Shown piece after piece: positions 26,568 through 34,426 of a stretch of DNA of 64,000 nt. Source of the stretch: JAKAVN01 sp963734845. GTDB taxonomy: Bacteria; Desulfobacterota; Binatia; Binatales; Binataceae. Numbering within the stretch: position 1 is the stretch's first letter; every line of letters starts with the position of its first letter. The translations under genes were made by a program, and so were the position numbers. Location of the stretch: positions 248,001 to 312,000 of the forward strand of contig CAVTIS010000018.1 of NCBI GenBank assembly GCA_963734845.1. Reading direction: 5' to 3'. A model generated the notes under the pieces. It had not been told where the DNA came from, did no database searches, and saw nothing but the letters and a program-made list of their open reading frames with translations.

Positions 26568-26710
26568 TCGGTCCGCCGCGTTTGGCGCCCACCTGTCAAA
26601 GTAATCAGTTTTCGTTATTTGACATTTTACCGCCGGTCTAGGTTCGGCACGATCGTCTCTCAGTTTCTGGGGTCATGACGAGAACATCCTTCTTAGGAAA
26701 GGAGCGGATT

Positions 26711-27454
26711 ATGAGTACTGAACGGCAGGTCGAAGCAAATAGGCGGAATGCTGAGCGGAGCACGGGACCACGCACGCAGAACGGTAAATCACGTTCCGCC
26801 GCCAATGCGCTAAGGCACGGGCTGACCGCCAAGCAGATAGTTCTGTTCGATGAAAAGCCTACGGATTTTAACGCTTTCCGAACCAGCCTCCTGCACAAAC
26901 TGAACCCGAACGGCGACCTTGAGGAGGTCTTGGCTGAAAGGATCGTCGTCGATTCGTGGCGCCGCAGGAGGATTCCTGTACTGGAGGCCACACTTTACAA
27001 AAGCTCACACAATGACGACCCGAATGAAGAGGACTATGCGGATGAAATAGCGACCTGGTCGCTCAGAAATTGCGGAGAGGCCTTCGCAAATCTATGGCGA
27101 CACGAGGCGGCACTCGATAGATCATTCTCACGGTCGCTCCACGAGCTGCAGCGACTCCAGGCGATGAGGGCTGGCGAGCAGATCGCTCCGCCTGCGGTGG
27201 TGGACGTCGATGTTAACCTAAGCGATGACCGAGCGCCGAATCCGGAGCCGATTTTACAAAACGAACCACGTGCCGCGGAGCCCGTATCAGCCAGGGGCGA
27301 GCCCAACGCAACGATCACAGACGATAAAGAAGTTCAGCTTTCGCCTGGCCTTACGAGGTCGCAGAAGGCACAGCTTCGACAAGCTGGATGGTCGGACGAC
27401 GACATTGCAAAGATGAAACCAGAGGAACTTCACAAGGTTTTGGACCTCCTATGA
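26711..27454 (+). CDS. protein of the 'NRRNAERSTGPRTQNGKSRS' paralogous family
   Basis: A 247-residue protein of a family repeatedly found in multiple copies in soil and planctomycete genomes. The N-terminus has the hallmark EANRRNAERSTGPRT followed by KSRSAANALRHGLTA. Then comes a helical region (EEVLAERIVVDSWRRRRIPV, LWRHEAALDRSFSRSLHELQ). The function is unknown; the multi-copy habit suggests a selfish or mobile origin. The ATG at 26711 has a good AAAGGAG site 7 bases upstream. Its tail, APPAVVDVDV then PEPILQNEPRAAEP, occurs again without the front at 27.74 and 28.93 kb. The last 60 residues (GLTRSQKAQLRQAGWSDDDI) may be an added module. Confidence 0.8.
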   Translation: MSTERQVEANRRNAERSTGPRTQNGKSRSAANALRHGLTAKQIVLFDEKPTDFNAFRTSLLHKLNPNGDLEEVLAERIVVDSWRRRRIPVLEATLYKSSHNDDPNEEDYADEIATWSLRNCGEAFANLWRHEAALDRSFSRSLHELQRLQAMRAGEQIAPPAVVDVDVNLSDDRAPNPEPILQNEPRAAEPVSARGEPNATITDDKEVQLSPGLTRSQKAQLRQAGWSDDDIAKMKPEELHKVLDLL

Positions 27455-27737
27455 AGCGCCCCACGAAGCGAGTCCAGGCTGATTTTACAAAACACTCAAT
27501 TCGGGAGGCGCGGCTGCTGCGACCCGGATTCCCCATTGATCTGGGCGCGTTCTGGGCTGGCTCGTCTCATGGCGGCAAACGGTGCTAACCGACCCGGATC
27601 AGCAGCTGATCGCTCACCAGCTTGCAGCGGCTGTTGGTGAAAACTGGCAGGCCGCTTATCCAACAAGCGCGCAGATCCTGGCAAGAGCCACCAACTGCTG
27701 CGGCTCCAAGCTGCAAGATCGCGAGCGGGTCCCGGCA

Positions 27738-27822
27738 CCAGCCGTGGTGGATGTCGACGTCAGTGTAAACGGGAACGGTCCGGCCATTCCGGAGTGATTC
27801 TACACAACAAACCCAATTGGCG
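27738..27822 (+). repeat. tail fragment of the NRRNAER-family gene
   Basis: Encodes APAVVDVDVSVNGNGPAIPE, stop, then (in another frame) LQNKPNW-like sequence. It corresponds to 27186-27262 of the intact gene at 26711 and to 28929-28985. The front of the gene is missing, so this is a 3'-end fossil. It is preceded by an unrelated 40-residue frame from 27582. Confidence 0.7.
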
Positions 27823-27846
27823 CGGACCAAAGCGGCGTGACGATCT

Positions 27847-28140
27847 ATGACTGATAAACCAGCGGCGCGTGCAGCGCCTGATCGACGCGCTCAGGCTCTC
27901 TCGCGCCTCCGGGGTGGCGATCGAAAACTTGGTCGGGGACGAGGTCGAAAAGCAGGCCGCCACGGTCCAAATTTGGCGCCCGAAGCGCCGGGGAGGGAAA
28001 GGCACCAGATTCTCCGGGCCGTTAGCTCACTACATCATTCGGTGCGCGATTATCCATGCGTGACGGCGGCGATCCAGCGAATCCTGGTGACTTGTCGCGA
28101 AAGGGAAGGTCGCGTTATACGCGGCGCCGCTCTCGGCTTT
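27847..28140 (+). repeat. dispersed repeat, near-complete copy
   Basis: Reads IYD, stop, then QRLIDALRLSRASGVAIENL and VGDEVEKQAATVQIWRPKRR, followed by a non-coding-looking tail with GTGACGGCGG and GGTGACTTGTCGCGAAAGG. Very similar to 29106-29345 and 30547-30850. A Trp codon (TGG) of the 29.1-kb copy is a stop (TGA) here. Confidence 0.8.
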
Positions 28141-28197
28141 GCGCAAATCCGTACGGGATTCTGGACTTAGCTTTGGACTAAGTCTACAATCTTTTTC

Positions 28198-28443
28198 ATG
28201 GCAGGTGCGGTAAACGTCCATGAAGCTAAGACTCGATTCTCCAAGCTTCTCAAGCGGGTCCAGCTCGGCGAAGAAATCATCATTGCCAAGGCTGGAAAGC
28301 CGGTGGCGAGACTGGTGCCTTTCGCGCAATACCCGTCAGCGCGCAAGCCCGGCACCGCTAAGGCGCTCGTCAAAATAGGTGCCGATTTCGATGCCCCGCT
28401 TCCAAATGAGATTCAAAAGGCCTTTGATGAAGGTACTCCTTGA
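28198..28443 (+). CDS. Phd/YefM-type antitoxin
   Basis: An 81-residue antitoxin. The start GAVNVHEAKTRFSKLLKRV followed by GEEIIIAKAGKPVARLVPF is the classical Phd/YefM fold that binds operator DNA and dimerises; the tail (ADFDAPLPNEIQKAFDEGTP) wraps the toxin. The toxin gene overlaps its end by 17 bases. The pair is probably autoregulated by binding upstream; there is a TTTGGACTAAGTC stretch just before it, near 28172. The ATG is at 28198. Confidence 0.93.
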   Translation: MAGAVNVHEAKTRFSKLLKRVQLGEEIIIAKAGKPVARLVPFAQYPSARKPGTAKALVKIGADFDAPLPNEIQKAFDEGTP

Positions 28444-28816
28444 TACCCACGCCTTTCTCTGGTGGGTCACTGATGACCCACAGCTTTCCTCGCGTGCCCG
28501 CCGGATTCTGAGCGACAGCTCAAACGAGGCATACTTCAGTGCCGTGAGCGGCTGGGAGATTGCGATCAAGACTCGCCTCGGCCGTCTTAGCGTTGCTGGT
28601 GACAGCCTTGAGGACTTCGTCGCTGAGCAGGTGGCTGCCAATGGCTTCCAGGTGCTGCCCATACATCTGAACCATGCTCTGAGAACCTATTCGCTGCCTG
28701 ACTATCACAGGGATCCCTTCGACCGACTGCTCATCGCGCAGGCAATAATTGAAGAGTTGGCTTTGGTAACGGCCGACAGGAAGCTTGGCGACTATAAGGT
28801 CCGGATCGTCTGGTAG
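28427..28816 (+). CDS. PIN-domain ribonuclease toxin (VapC-like)
   Basis: A 129-residue PIN-domain toxin. The four acidic metal ligands are present: Asp6 (LLDTHAFLWW), Glu44 (VSGWEIAIK), Asp99 (DPFDRLLIAQA) and Asp117 (TADRKLGDY). It cleaves RNA when free of its antitoxin. The start at 28427 (MKVLLDTH) overlaps the Phd-type antitoxin gene, so the two are translationally linked. A decayed C-terminal copy of the same toxin lies at 35483. All active residues are intact, so the system looks functional. Confidence 0.94.
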   Translation: MKVLLDTHAFLWWVTDDPQLSSRARRILSDSSNEAYFSAVSGWEIAIKTRLGRLSVAGDSLEDFVAEQVAANGFQVLPIHLNHALRTYSLPDYHRDPFDRLLIAQAIIEELALVTADRKLGDYKVRIVW

Positions 28817-28928
28817 CTCCCTTGACGCACGGATTCCTCGAGCAGCCGCAAATCTATTCGTCAAGAGAACTTGATATAGGAATGCTCGCGCGACTCAAAA
28901 TTGCGGTGTCCTTTTTTAACCTGTGAAA

Positions 28929-28985
28929 GCGGGAACGGTCCGGTCAATCCGGAGTGATTTTACAAAACAAACCCAATTGGCGATC
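28929..28985 (+). repeat. second tail fragment of the NRRNAER-family gene
   Basis: GGGAACGGTCCGGTCAATCC and the GATTTTACAAAACAAACCCA that follows match 27773-27820 and the sequence behind PEPILQNEP of the intact gene (27241-27268). Again only the 3' part survives. Confidence 0.7.
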
Positions 28986-29021
28986 ACCGCGGCGCTGCGT
29001 GTCATTCCATCCCCGCGACTT

Positions 29022-29345
29022 TAGTTCGAATGCACGAACGCGCGGCGTCTCGCGAGGCCTGTCCCTTCCAGAGCGGCAGTCGACGTCCATAGGGCTTCGC
29101 GCCAGACCATCTATGACTGGATCAACGAACGGCGCGTGGAGCGCCTGATCGACGCGCTCAGGCTCTCCCGCGCCTCCGGCGTGGCGATCGAGAATCTGGC
29201 GGGAGACGATGTTGAAAAGCTCGCCGCTCCCGTCAAAACACCGCGCCCAAAGCGCCGAGGGAGGAAGACCTCCCCCGATTCTCCGGCACTCTAGTTCACG
29301 ACGTGATCGTGCTGGCGCCGTTTCTGCCGGGTGTTTCTTTCAGGC
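29022..29345 (+). repeat. dispersed repeat copy with an open helix-turn-helix-like frame
   Basis: The least decayed copy in coding terms. From about 29022 to the TAG at 29292 one frame is open: ASRQTIYDWINERRVERLID, then ALRLSRASGVAIENLAGDDV, then KRRGRKTSP. The QTIYDWINERRV piece looks like a helix-turn-helix recognition helix. No start codon is present upstream before a stop, so I treat it as a remnant. The downstream part overlaps an IS3 fragment. Confidence 0.7.
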
Positions 29346-29590
29346 CTACATCACACCACTCGTTGGAGCCCGGGCCGCTCACGATTAAGCAACTCGCATC
29401 GTTGCCTGCGCGTCCCAGCCGCGCCCCTTTTTTGAGTAGATCGATTTCCATGGTGAGCTGGTCCACCTTGTTCTCCAGCTCGGCGATTTTGCGCTCGTAC
29501 TCAGCGATCCGCACCGCTCGGCCAACTCATCGGAGAACTCTTCAAGCAGGCCGCGTGAACGTGCGGGGCTGGTCGTTATTCTCTAGACGG
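29296..29590 (-). pseudogene. IS3-type orfA remnant
   Basis: Minus strand encodes RIAEYERKIAELENKVDQLT followed by MEIDLLKKGARLGR, the C-terminal leucine-zipper part of an IS3-family OrfA. A missing base near 29520 breaks the frame from the preceding EFSDELAE. The same segment occurs at 38016-38130. No OrfB follows. Confidence 0.8.
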
Positions 29591-29628
29591 TTCGATGTCA
29601 ATCGTAAACCGGCGCGATGAGAGGGCGA

Positions 29629-30189
29629 CTATTGGCGAGCGAGGTGGTGCAGCGAGTCCATGATGTCCTGCGCCGCGTAATCCAACAGTCCGTACAGGCC
29701 GTAATGGTACGCTACCGCCATCCCGGCTGCGAACATCGCGAACAGGAGGATTGCGAGCGGCGCGCCCGCGTACGACGGCGCGCGCGTCGGATGCTCCAGT
29801 TGGCCTGCTGGACGAGTGGTCAGGACCGAGAGATCGTCGTGGAGTTTCCTATAATTGTCCCGCACCTCGACGATCAGGTGGTTGCGCACCTTCTGGGGAT
29901 TAGCGAGCCCTTCGCCGCTGAAGCGCAGAATCGCCTCGAATTGGGCCAATGACTGTTCGGCATGGTCTGCCATGATCGTGAGATACGCTGACGGCACCTT
30001 GGCCGGGTTGCCGCGCCAGAGTCTAGCGCGGAACATTCCCAACGTCCGCTCAAAGTAGGGCAGGCCGCTATGGAAACTCAGACCGCGCTGCCGCAAATCC
30101 TCGCGTACGAGATCGCCAGGCTTAAGCGCGTGGAGTTTCTTGAGACTCGTCTTCAGACGAGATCTTTCCGTTCGTTCGGAACCGGCCAT
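29629..30189 (-). CDS. tail-anchored protein, paralogue of the one at 9479
   Basis: A 186-residue protein with the same layout as the 9479-10033 product: a helical N-terminal domain of about 120 residues (KPGDLVREDLRQRG, GLPYFERTLGMF, EQSLAQFEAILRFSGEGL, RNHLIVEVRDNY) and a C-terminal membrane helix (APLAILLFAMFAAGMAVAYH). Identity between the two is low but spread over the whole length. Function unknown. Start ATG at 30189; an upstream ATG at 30207 adds 6 residues. It sits among repeats and IS fragments but is itself intact. Confidence 0.65.
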   Translation of the reverse strand: MAGSERTERSRLKTSLKKLHALKPGDLVREDLRQRGLSFHSGLPYFERTLGMFRARLWRGNPAKVPSAYLTIMADHAEQSLAQFEAILRFSGEGLANPQKVRNHLIVEVRDNYRKLHDDLSVLTTRPAGQLEHPTRAPSYAGAPLAILLFAMFAAGMAVAYHYGLYGLLDYAAQDIMDSLHHLARQ

Positions 30190-30546
30190 CGATTGTATGC
30201 CTCCCAAGCCCCCCGGGCCGGGGTCGCTAAACGGAGCTTCGGCCCTGCATTTTTGCCCTTACGGTGAAAGCCGTCTCGGAAGGATACGCCACCGATAGTG
30301 AAGATAATCGAGAAGCAACATGCGAGGGAAGTGGATGCGGAGCTTTTGCTGCCGGACGAGATTGCGCGCGCGGTGGTTGATTAACGAGAGATTTCTAGGT
30401 CTCGAAAGAGCCGCTCACCCCTGTTTCTCTGACCCTGAATTCTCACGAAAATTTCCCATTGTCTCGTAGAATTATGTTACGACCGATCCTCAAGGCCGAG
30501 ATAGAGGCGTGATCACGAGGGGAACGGTTACTGAAGTAGTAGCGGC
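30190..30546. other. gap upstream of the tail-anchored protein gene
   Basis: About 350 bases. The only notable trace is a short plus-strand frame at 30299-30382 ending EVDAELLLPDEIARAVVD, which has an echo at 19715 (VPDEIAEAVTDFQ). Too short to call a gene. The AT-rich stretch 30390-30490 holds nothing else I can support. Confidence 0.25.
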
Positions 30547-30850
30547 TATGGCCGGATCAATGAGCGGCGCGTGAAGAGACTCATCGACGCCCTCCGACTC
30601 CCCGCCTCCGGGTTGGCGATCGAAAATCTGGCCGGGAATGATGTTGAAAAGCTTGCCGCCCTGGTCCGGACTTGGCGCCCAAAGCGCAGGGGCAGGAAGC
30701 CATCACCTGTTCGTGACGGCGAGGCTAGCGGATCTCTGGTGACCTGTCCCGAAGGCCGAGAGCGGATTACGGGGCGGCGCGGCTCACCGCAGTCGCGATC
30801 GTCGCCCACGCCTCCGATCGAAAACCTGCCGGGTGAGACACGCGGCCTCG
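30547..30850 (+). repeat. dispersed repeat, near-complete copy
   Basis: Reads INERRVKRLIDALRLPASGL, AIENLAGNDVEKLAALVRTW and RPKRRGRKPSP in one frame, then the TTCGTGACGGCGAGGCTAGC and GGTGACCTGTCCCGAAGG blocks shared with 25020-25070 and 28060-28110. It ends near GATCGAAAACCTGCCGGGTG, which looks like the start of a further partial copy. Confidence 0.8.
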
Positions 30851-31015
30851 AACGCATATAACTCTTGTAATAGTGAGGGGCGATTTCGACAAAGTACCCG
30901 GCGCTATATGCCTTAACCAAGTTGACCGTCGCCGCTTCGGCTCGAGCAGCAGACTCGTCGTCGCCGTCGGTTTGCGCGGCCGCCATCTGACTCTCCTGAT
31001 ACGCTGCCGCATAAG

Positions 31016-31280
31016 CTCATGCTTAAACGTCGAGGTCTTCTTTGCGCTCGCCGACGTGCGTGACAAGCTCGAGCGTTGGCGGCAAGATTACAACCAGGTG
31101 CGACCACACAGCGCATCGCATGACAGCGCACCGGCACTCTTCGCGGCGCAGTGGGCAGATACCGCGGCGCCAGGTCCGGAACCAGTTCCGGCCCCGGCGA
31201 GAATGCCCGCAGCGGGCAATATATTAGAGGTACTACTTGAGTCCGTTGAGTATCAGAAACGCCGGCCAAACCGGCCTTAA
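31016..31280 (+). pseudogene. IS3-type orfB 3' fragment
   Basis: Encodes LNVEVFFALADVRDKLERWR and QDYNQVRPHSASHDSAPALF, the C-terminal end of an integrase-type IS3 OrfB transposase. The catalytic domain upstream is absent; the frame before it is unrelated. The tail of alternating Pro/Ala is typical of such fragments. Confidence 0.8.
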
Positions 31281-31299
31281 CCGGATCACGCAGGCCGTT

Positions 31300-31602
31300 T
31301 TCTCTACACGCTTTATTCGCTACCTGCGGGCGAGCTTCTACGTGCCACTGGCGAGCCAGCTCAGCCCCGAAGGACCCAAGGTCGATCGCGAAACCGCCAA
31401 TGCACGGGTCGGCACCTGGCTGCGCGAGGTTGCCAACGCCCGCGTGCACGCGACCACCGGGGAGATCCCTTGGGCGCGGCTCGAGCAGGAGCGTGAGCGC
31501 CTGCAAGCGATTCCCGCGTCGTGGCCGGGAACGCTCCAGCCTGCTGCTCCGAAGCGTCCGGCGGCTCAACCGCGCGGGTATCAGCATCCGCTGCGGGTCT
31601 AA
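31300..31602 (+). pseudogene. istA 3' fragment (IS21 family)
   Basis: Encodes SFYVPLASQLSPEGPKVDRE and TANARVGTWLREVANARVHA, TTGEIPWARLEQERERLQAI, the C-terminal part of IstA. It is followed by istB at the usual distance, so an IS21 element stood here. The front two thirds of istA, including the DDE domain, are gone. Confidence 0.85.
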
Positions 31603-31632
31603 GAAGAACTGATCACCGCGGTGGAGGCTGGA

Positions 31633-31885
31633 TAAGCGTACCGCACGAACGACTGATCGAGCTGTGCAACGAGCTGCGGCTGGGCGGGATCGCGGCGCAG
31701 TATCCGGCGCTGGCCCACACCGCGGCCGAAGTTTACCGACTTCCTGGAGGAGTTACTCGTCGCCGAGCGCGAATCGCGTCGGGCACGGGCGCGCGAGATG
31801 TTCGCGCGGGTGGCCGGCTTCCCGGCGATCAAGACGCTTGACCAGTACGACTTCGGCTTCGCCACTGGCGCACCGCGCAAGCAAA
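31633..31885 (+). pseudogene. istB 5' fragment, frameshifted
   Basis: Starts PHERLIELCNELRLGGIAAQ, has a frame break near 31728, continues TDFLEELLVAERESRRARAR and VAGFPAIKTLDQYDFGFATG, and ends at about 31885, before the Walker A region. At that point the sequence switches to the middle of istB on the opposite strand. Confidence 0.85.
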
Positions 31886-32040
31886 TCATCGACGATCTGG
31901 AAGAACAGGTTGGCCTGCTCGCGGCTCAGCGGCAGATAGCCGATCTCGTCGACGATCAGCAGCTTGTAGGCATTGACCGCGCGATGCATGACCTCGCGAT
32001 AGCGGCTCTGGCGTTGCGCGGCCTCCAGCATCAGCACCAT
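31885..32040 (-). pseudogene. inverted internal fragment of istB
   Basis: On the minus strand this reads VLMLEAAQRQSRYREVMHRA, VNAYKLLIVDEIGYLPLSRE and QANLFFQIV: the Walker B region of IstB. It lies head-on against the forward 5' part of istB, so the Walker A region has been lost at an inversion junction. Confidence 0.85.
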
Positions 32041-32656
32041 TATTGCGGCTGAACTGAAGTCGATTCCTACCCGCGGAGAGTTGCGACTCCGTGGCGGGAG
32101 CGGTGCTTGAGCTCGCGCTCAAATCCGCTCTCTTCGTCAATCACTCCATTCTGTCCAGCTTATGCTGACGGAACATTGGCAGAATCTCGCAGTGACCAAT
32201 CTGGTAAGACCCAGTCTCGCGTGCTCGCGGGCCGTGCCGTTTGGGATCTTCCAAAATGTGCGGCAGGTCGCGCCCGGAAATTTTGCCTATGGGTTTGACA
32301 ACACAGCGCGCATCGGCCGCTTCCCGCCTCGGGCCGCTCTCAAAAGAATCCGGGAAGTCGCGGCGTGCGTCTATGAACCTCGCCCTCTGGTCCGAATGCA
32401 AAGAAACGTATCTAGCGCTCGGCCGCGGCCTGCGCATCTGAACCTCTGCAAGGAATGCTACGGTGAAAGCCTGCTTTCCCTCTGATCCGGTACTCTACAA
32501 TGGGCCTTGAACACGCCAGTGTCAAGGCGAGCAGGCAGAAGGGGATAAGAAACTGCCAAGGGCCGTTTTGAGATGATGCTCAACTATATTAAATTCTAGG
32601 CAAGTTCCAAACAAACATGTGGCGCTTTAACACCGTCCTAAGCGACAAACAAGGAT
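32038..32656. other. mosaic of short fragments and non-coding sequence
   Basis: Positions 32038-32090 are a near copy of 20214-20264, inside the 3' part of the phage-type ATPase gene. Positions 32100-32125 resemble an internal part of the IS3 orfB at 33598 (GTGCTYGAGCTCGCGCTCAAA). From there to 32656 I see no gene. Frames on both strands are open for up to 100 codons but look like shadows. Confidence 0.55.
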
Positions 32657-32845
32657 ATGAAAATGGAGTTAGTGACGAAGGTGTTCATCCACGCCCGTGA
32701 GTCCGGCCTTCGCAAGATGCGCGGCCAGACGATGCTCATCTTGGCAGCTATAGCGTTGTGGTCTATGCCGCCTACCGCGCGATGGGCAACAACATCGGTT
32801 CGCTCGCCAACGGCGTCGATTCCTCTCTGACCAAACCTGAAATCG
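32657..32845 (+). pseudogene. decayed Flp-type pilin
   Basis: Starts MKMELVTKVFIHARESG, then RKMRGQTMLILAAIAL, and after a one-base shift near 32755 VVYAAYRAMGNNIGSLANGV and DSSLTK. This is a Flp pilin in which the TEYAL part after GQTM seems to be deleted and the frame is lost in the membrane helix. Near-ideal match otherwise. There is AAGG two bases before the ATG. It is unrelated in position to the Flp locus at the left edge. Confidence 0.75.
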
Positions 32846-33010
32846 GACAGGGCGACGGGCTGCTCCGGATAACTCCCGGCGGCCTCTTGGCCGGGGCCAG
32901 GGGAGCGCATCAAAAAACTGCCTGTTCCCCGTCAGCACAAGTTGGACAGTTCGAGGCGATTGAGGAGGAGAGGATTTTTGGCTCATCTATAACCGCGGAA
33001 GGAGCGGGAG

Positions 33011-33385
33011 ATGAGAGCGAAAATCGATGCGCAGTCGGAAGAGGCGGAGAAGGCGGTACGCGATATCAGGCGGGCGACCAGGCGGCACTTCTCGGCTGAG
33101 GACAAGGTCCGGATCGTGATTGCCGGCCTGCGCGGCGAAGACAGCGTGGCCGAGCTGTGCCGCAAGGAAGGGATCAACCAGAACCTCTATTATCGCTGGT
33201 CGAAGGACTTCCTGGAGGCGGGCAAGAAGCGGCTGGCCGGCGATACTGCGCGTGAAGCGACCAGCGACGAAGTGAAGGGGCTGCGCGCGGAGACTCACCA
33301 GCTCAAGGAACTGCTGGCCGAGCTGATGATGGAGAACCGGCTGCTCAAAAAAAGCGTACTGGGGGATGGGGAGTCCGATACATGA
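33011..33385 (+). CDS. IS3-family transposase OrfA
   Basis: A 124-residue protein. FSAEDKVRIVIAGLRGEDSV and AELCRKEGINQNLYYRWSKD form a helix-turn-helix that binds the element ends; ETHQLKELLAELMMENRLLK is the leucine-zipper-like dimerisation region. It overlaps OrfB by the ATGA at 33382-33385. In this branch OrfB may be made by coupled translation rather than classical frameshifting. Confidence 0.9.
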   Translation: MRAKIDAQSEEAEKAVRDIRRATRRHFSAEDKVRIVIAGLRGEDSVAELCRKEGINQNLYYRWSKDFLEAGKKRLAGDTAREATSDEVKGLRAETHQLKELLAELMMENRLLKKSVLGDGESDT

Positions 33386-34395
33386 GGTACGCGGCCGCCG
33401 AGAAGCTGGAGATCATCCGGCTGGTCGAGCATTCGTCGCTGCCGGTGCGGCGCACCCTGGAACAGCTCGGTATCCCGCGCTCGACCTTCTATCGCTGGTA
33501 CGATCGTTATCGGAGCGGCCAGGCCGAAGGTCTTACGGATCGTCCGCCGGCGCCGCGGCGGGTGTGGAACAAGCTCCCCACTGTAGTTACTCAAGCCGTG
33601 CTCGAGCTCGCGCTCAAAGAGCCGCAGTTGTCGCCGCGGGAGTTGGCGGTCTCGTTCGTCGACCAGCAGCAGTACTTCGTCTCGGAAGCCTCGGTCTACC
33701 GGCTCCTGAAGGCGCACGACCTGATCACCAGTCCGGCTTTCATCCTGCTCAAGGCCGCCGACCACTTCGTCCAACCCACCACCGCACCCAATCAACTCTG
33801 GCAGACCGACTTTACCTACCTGCGGGTGATTGGCTGGGGCTGGTTCTATCTGTCGACCGTGCTCGACGACTTCTCCCGCTATATTCTGGCCTGGAAGCTG
33901 TGTACCACCATGACCGCCATCGATGTCTCCGACACTCTCGCGATGGCGCTGCGCAACTCCGGTTTGGACCGCGTCCGCGTCCGGCACCGGCCGCGCCTGC
34001 TGAGCGACAATGGCCCGTCGTACGTATCGGCCCAACTCGGCTCCTGGCTCGCGGAGCACGGCATGACCCATACCCGCGGCAAGCCCTATCACCCGATGAC
34101 CCAGGGCAAGATCGAACGCTACCACCGTTCGATGAAGAACCAGATCCTGCTCGAGAATTACTACCTGCCCGGTCAACTCGAAGCGCGCCTGTCCGAGTTC
34201 GTCGATTACTACAACTCCCGGCGTTACCACGAAAGTCTCAACAACCTGACCCCGGCCGATGTATACTCCGGCCGTGCTCAAACCGTCCTAACGCGGAGGG
34301 AAAACATCAAGCTGAAAACCATCGAGCTTCGACGCCGGCTGCACCACCAGACTGCGGCCTCAACTTCAACCCAGATGGACCAGATCCTCTCTTAG
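33382..34395 (+). CDS. IS3-family transposase OrfB (integrase core)
   Basis: A 337-residue transposase. An N-terminal helix-turn-helix (LEQLGIPRSTFYRWYDRYRS) precedes the DDE integrase core: Asp in WQTDFTYLRV, Asp in LLSDNGPSYV and Glu in GKIERYHRSMKNQI, with the C-terminal FVDYYNSRRYHESLNNLTP typical of IS3. All three catalytic residues are present. Its start codon overlaps the OrfA stop. Confidence 0.93.
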   Translation: MRYAAAEKLEIIRLVEHSSLPVRRTLEQLGIPRSTFYRWYDRYRSGQAEGLTDRPPAPRRVWNKLPTVVTQAVLELALKEPQLSPRELAVSFVDQQQYFVSEASVYRLLKAHDLITSPAFILLKAADHFVQPTTAPNQLWQTDFTYLRVIGWGWFYLSTVLDDFSRYILAWKLCTTMTAIDVSDTLAMALRNSGLDRVRVRHRPRLLSDNGPSYVSAQLGSWLAEHGMTHTRGKPYHPMTQGKIERYHRSMKNQILLENYYLPGQLEARLSEFVDYYNSRRYHESLNNLTPADVYSGRAQTVLTRRENIKLKTIELRRRLHHQTAASTSTQMDQILS

Positions 34396-34426
34396 ATCCA
34401 TTGCCAACTTGTCCAAAAAGTTCTGA

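Larger units (their letters stand above)
32932..34426 (+). mobile_element. IS3-type insertion sequence
   Basis: About 1.5 kb with an orfA and orfB overlapping at ATGA. Candidate imperfect inverted ends share TCAG-AC---TTGGACA (left 32932-32948; right, reversed, 34410-34426), 13-14 of 17 matching. No target duplication could be recognised with confidence, so the exact ends are uncertain. Both genes are intact. Confidence 0.65.

Noticed and set aside
30299..30382. Short frame ending LLPDEIARAVVD with an echo near 19715
   Set aside because: Only about 12 residues of similarity and no gene context; likely chance or a trace too short to interpret.
33295..34281. Minus-strand frame of 328 residues opposite IS3 orfB
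   Set aside because: Antisense shadow of the integrase-type transposase, which has all catalytic residues.
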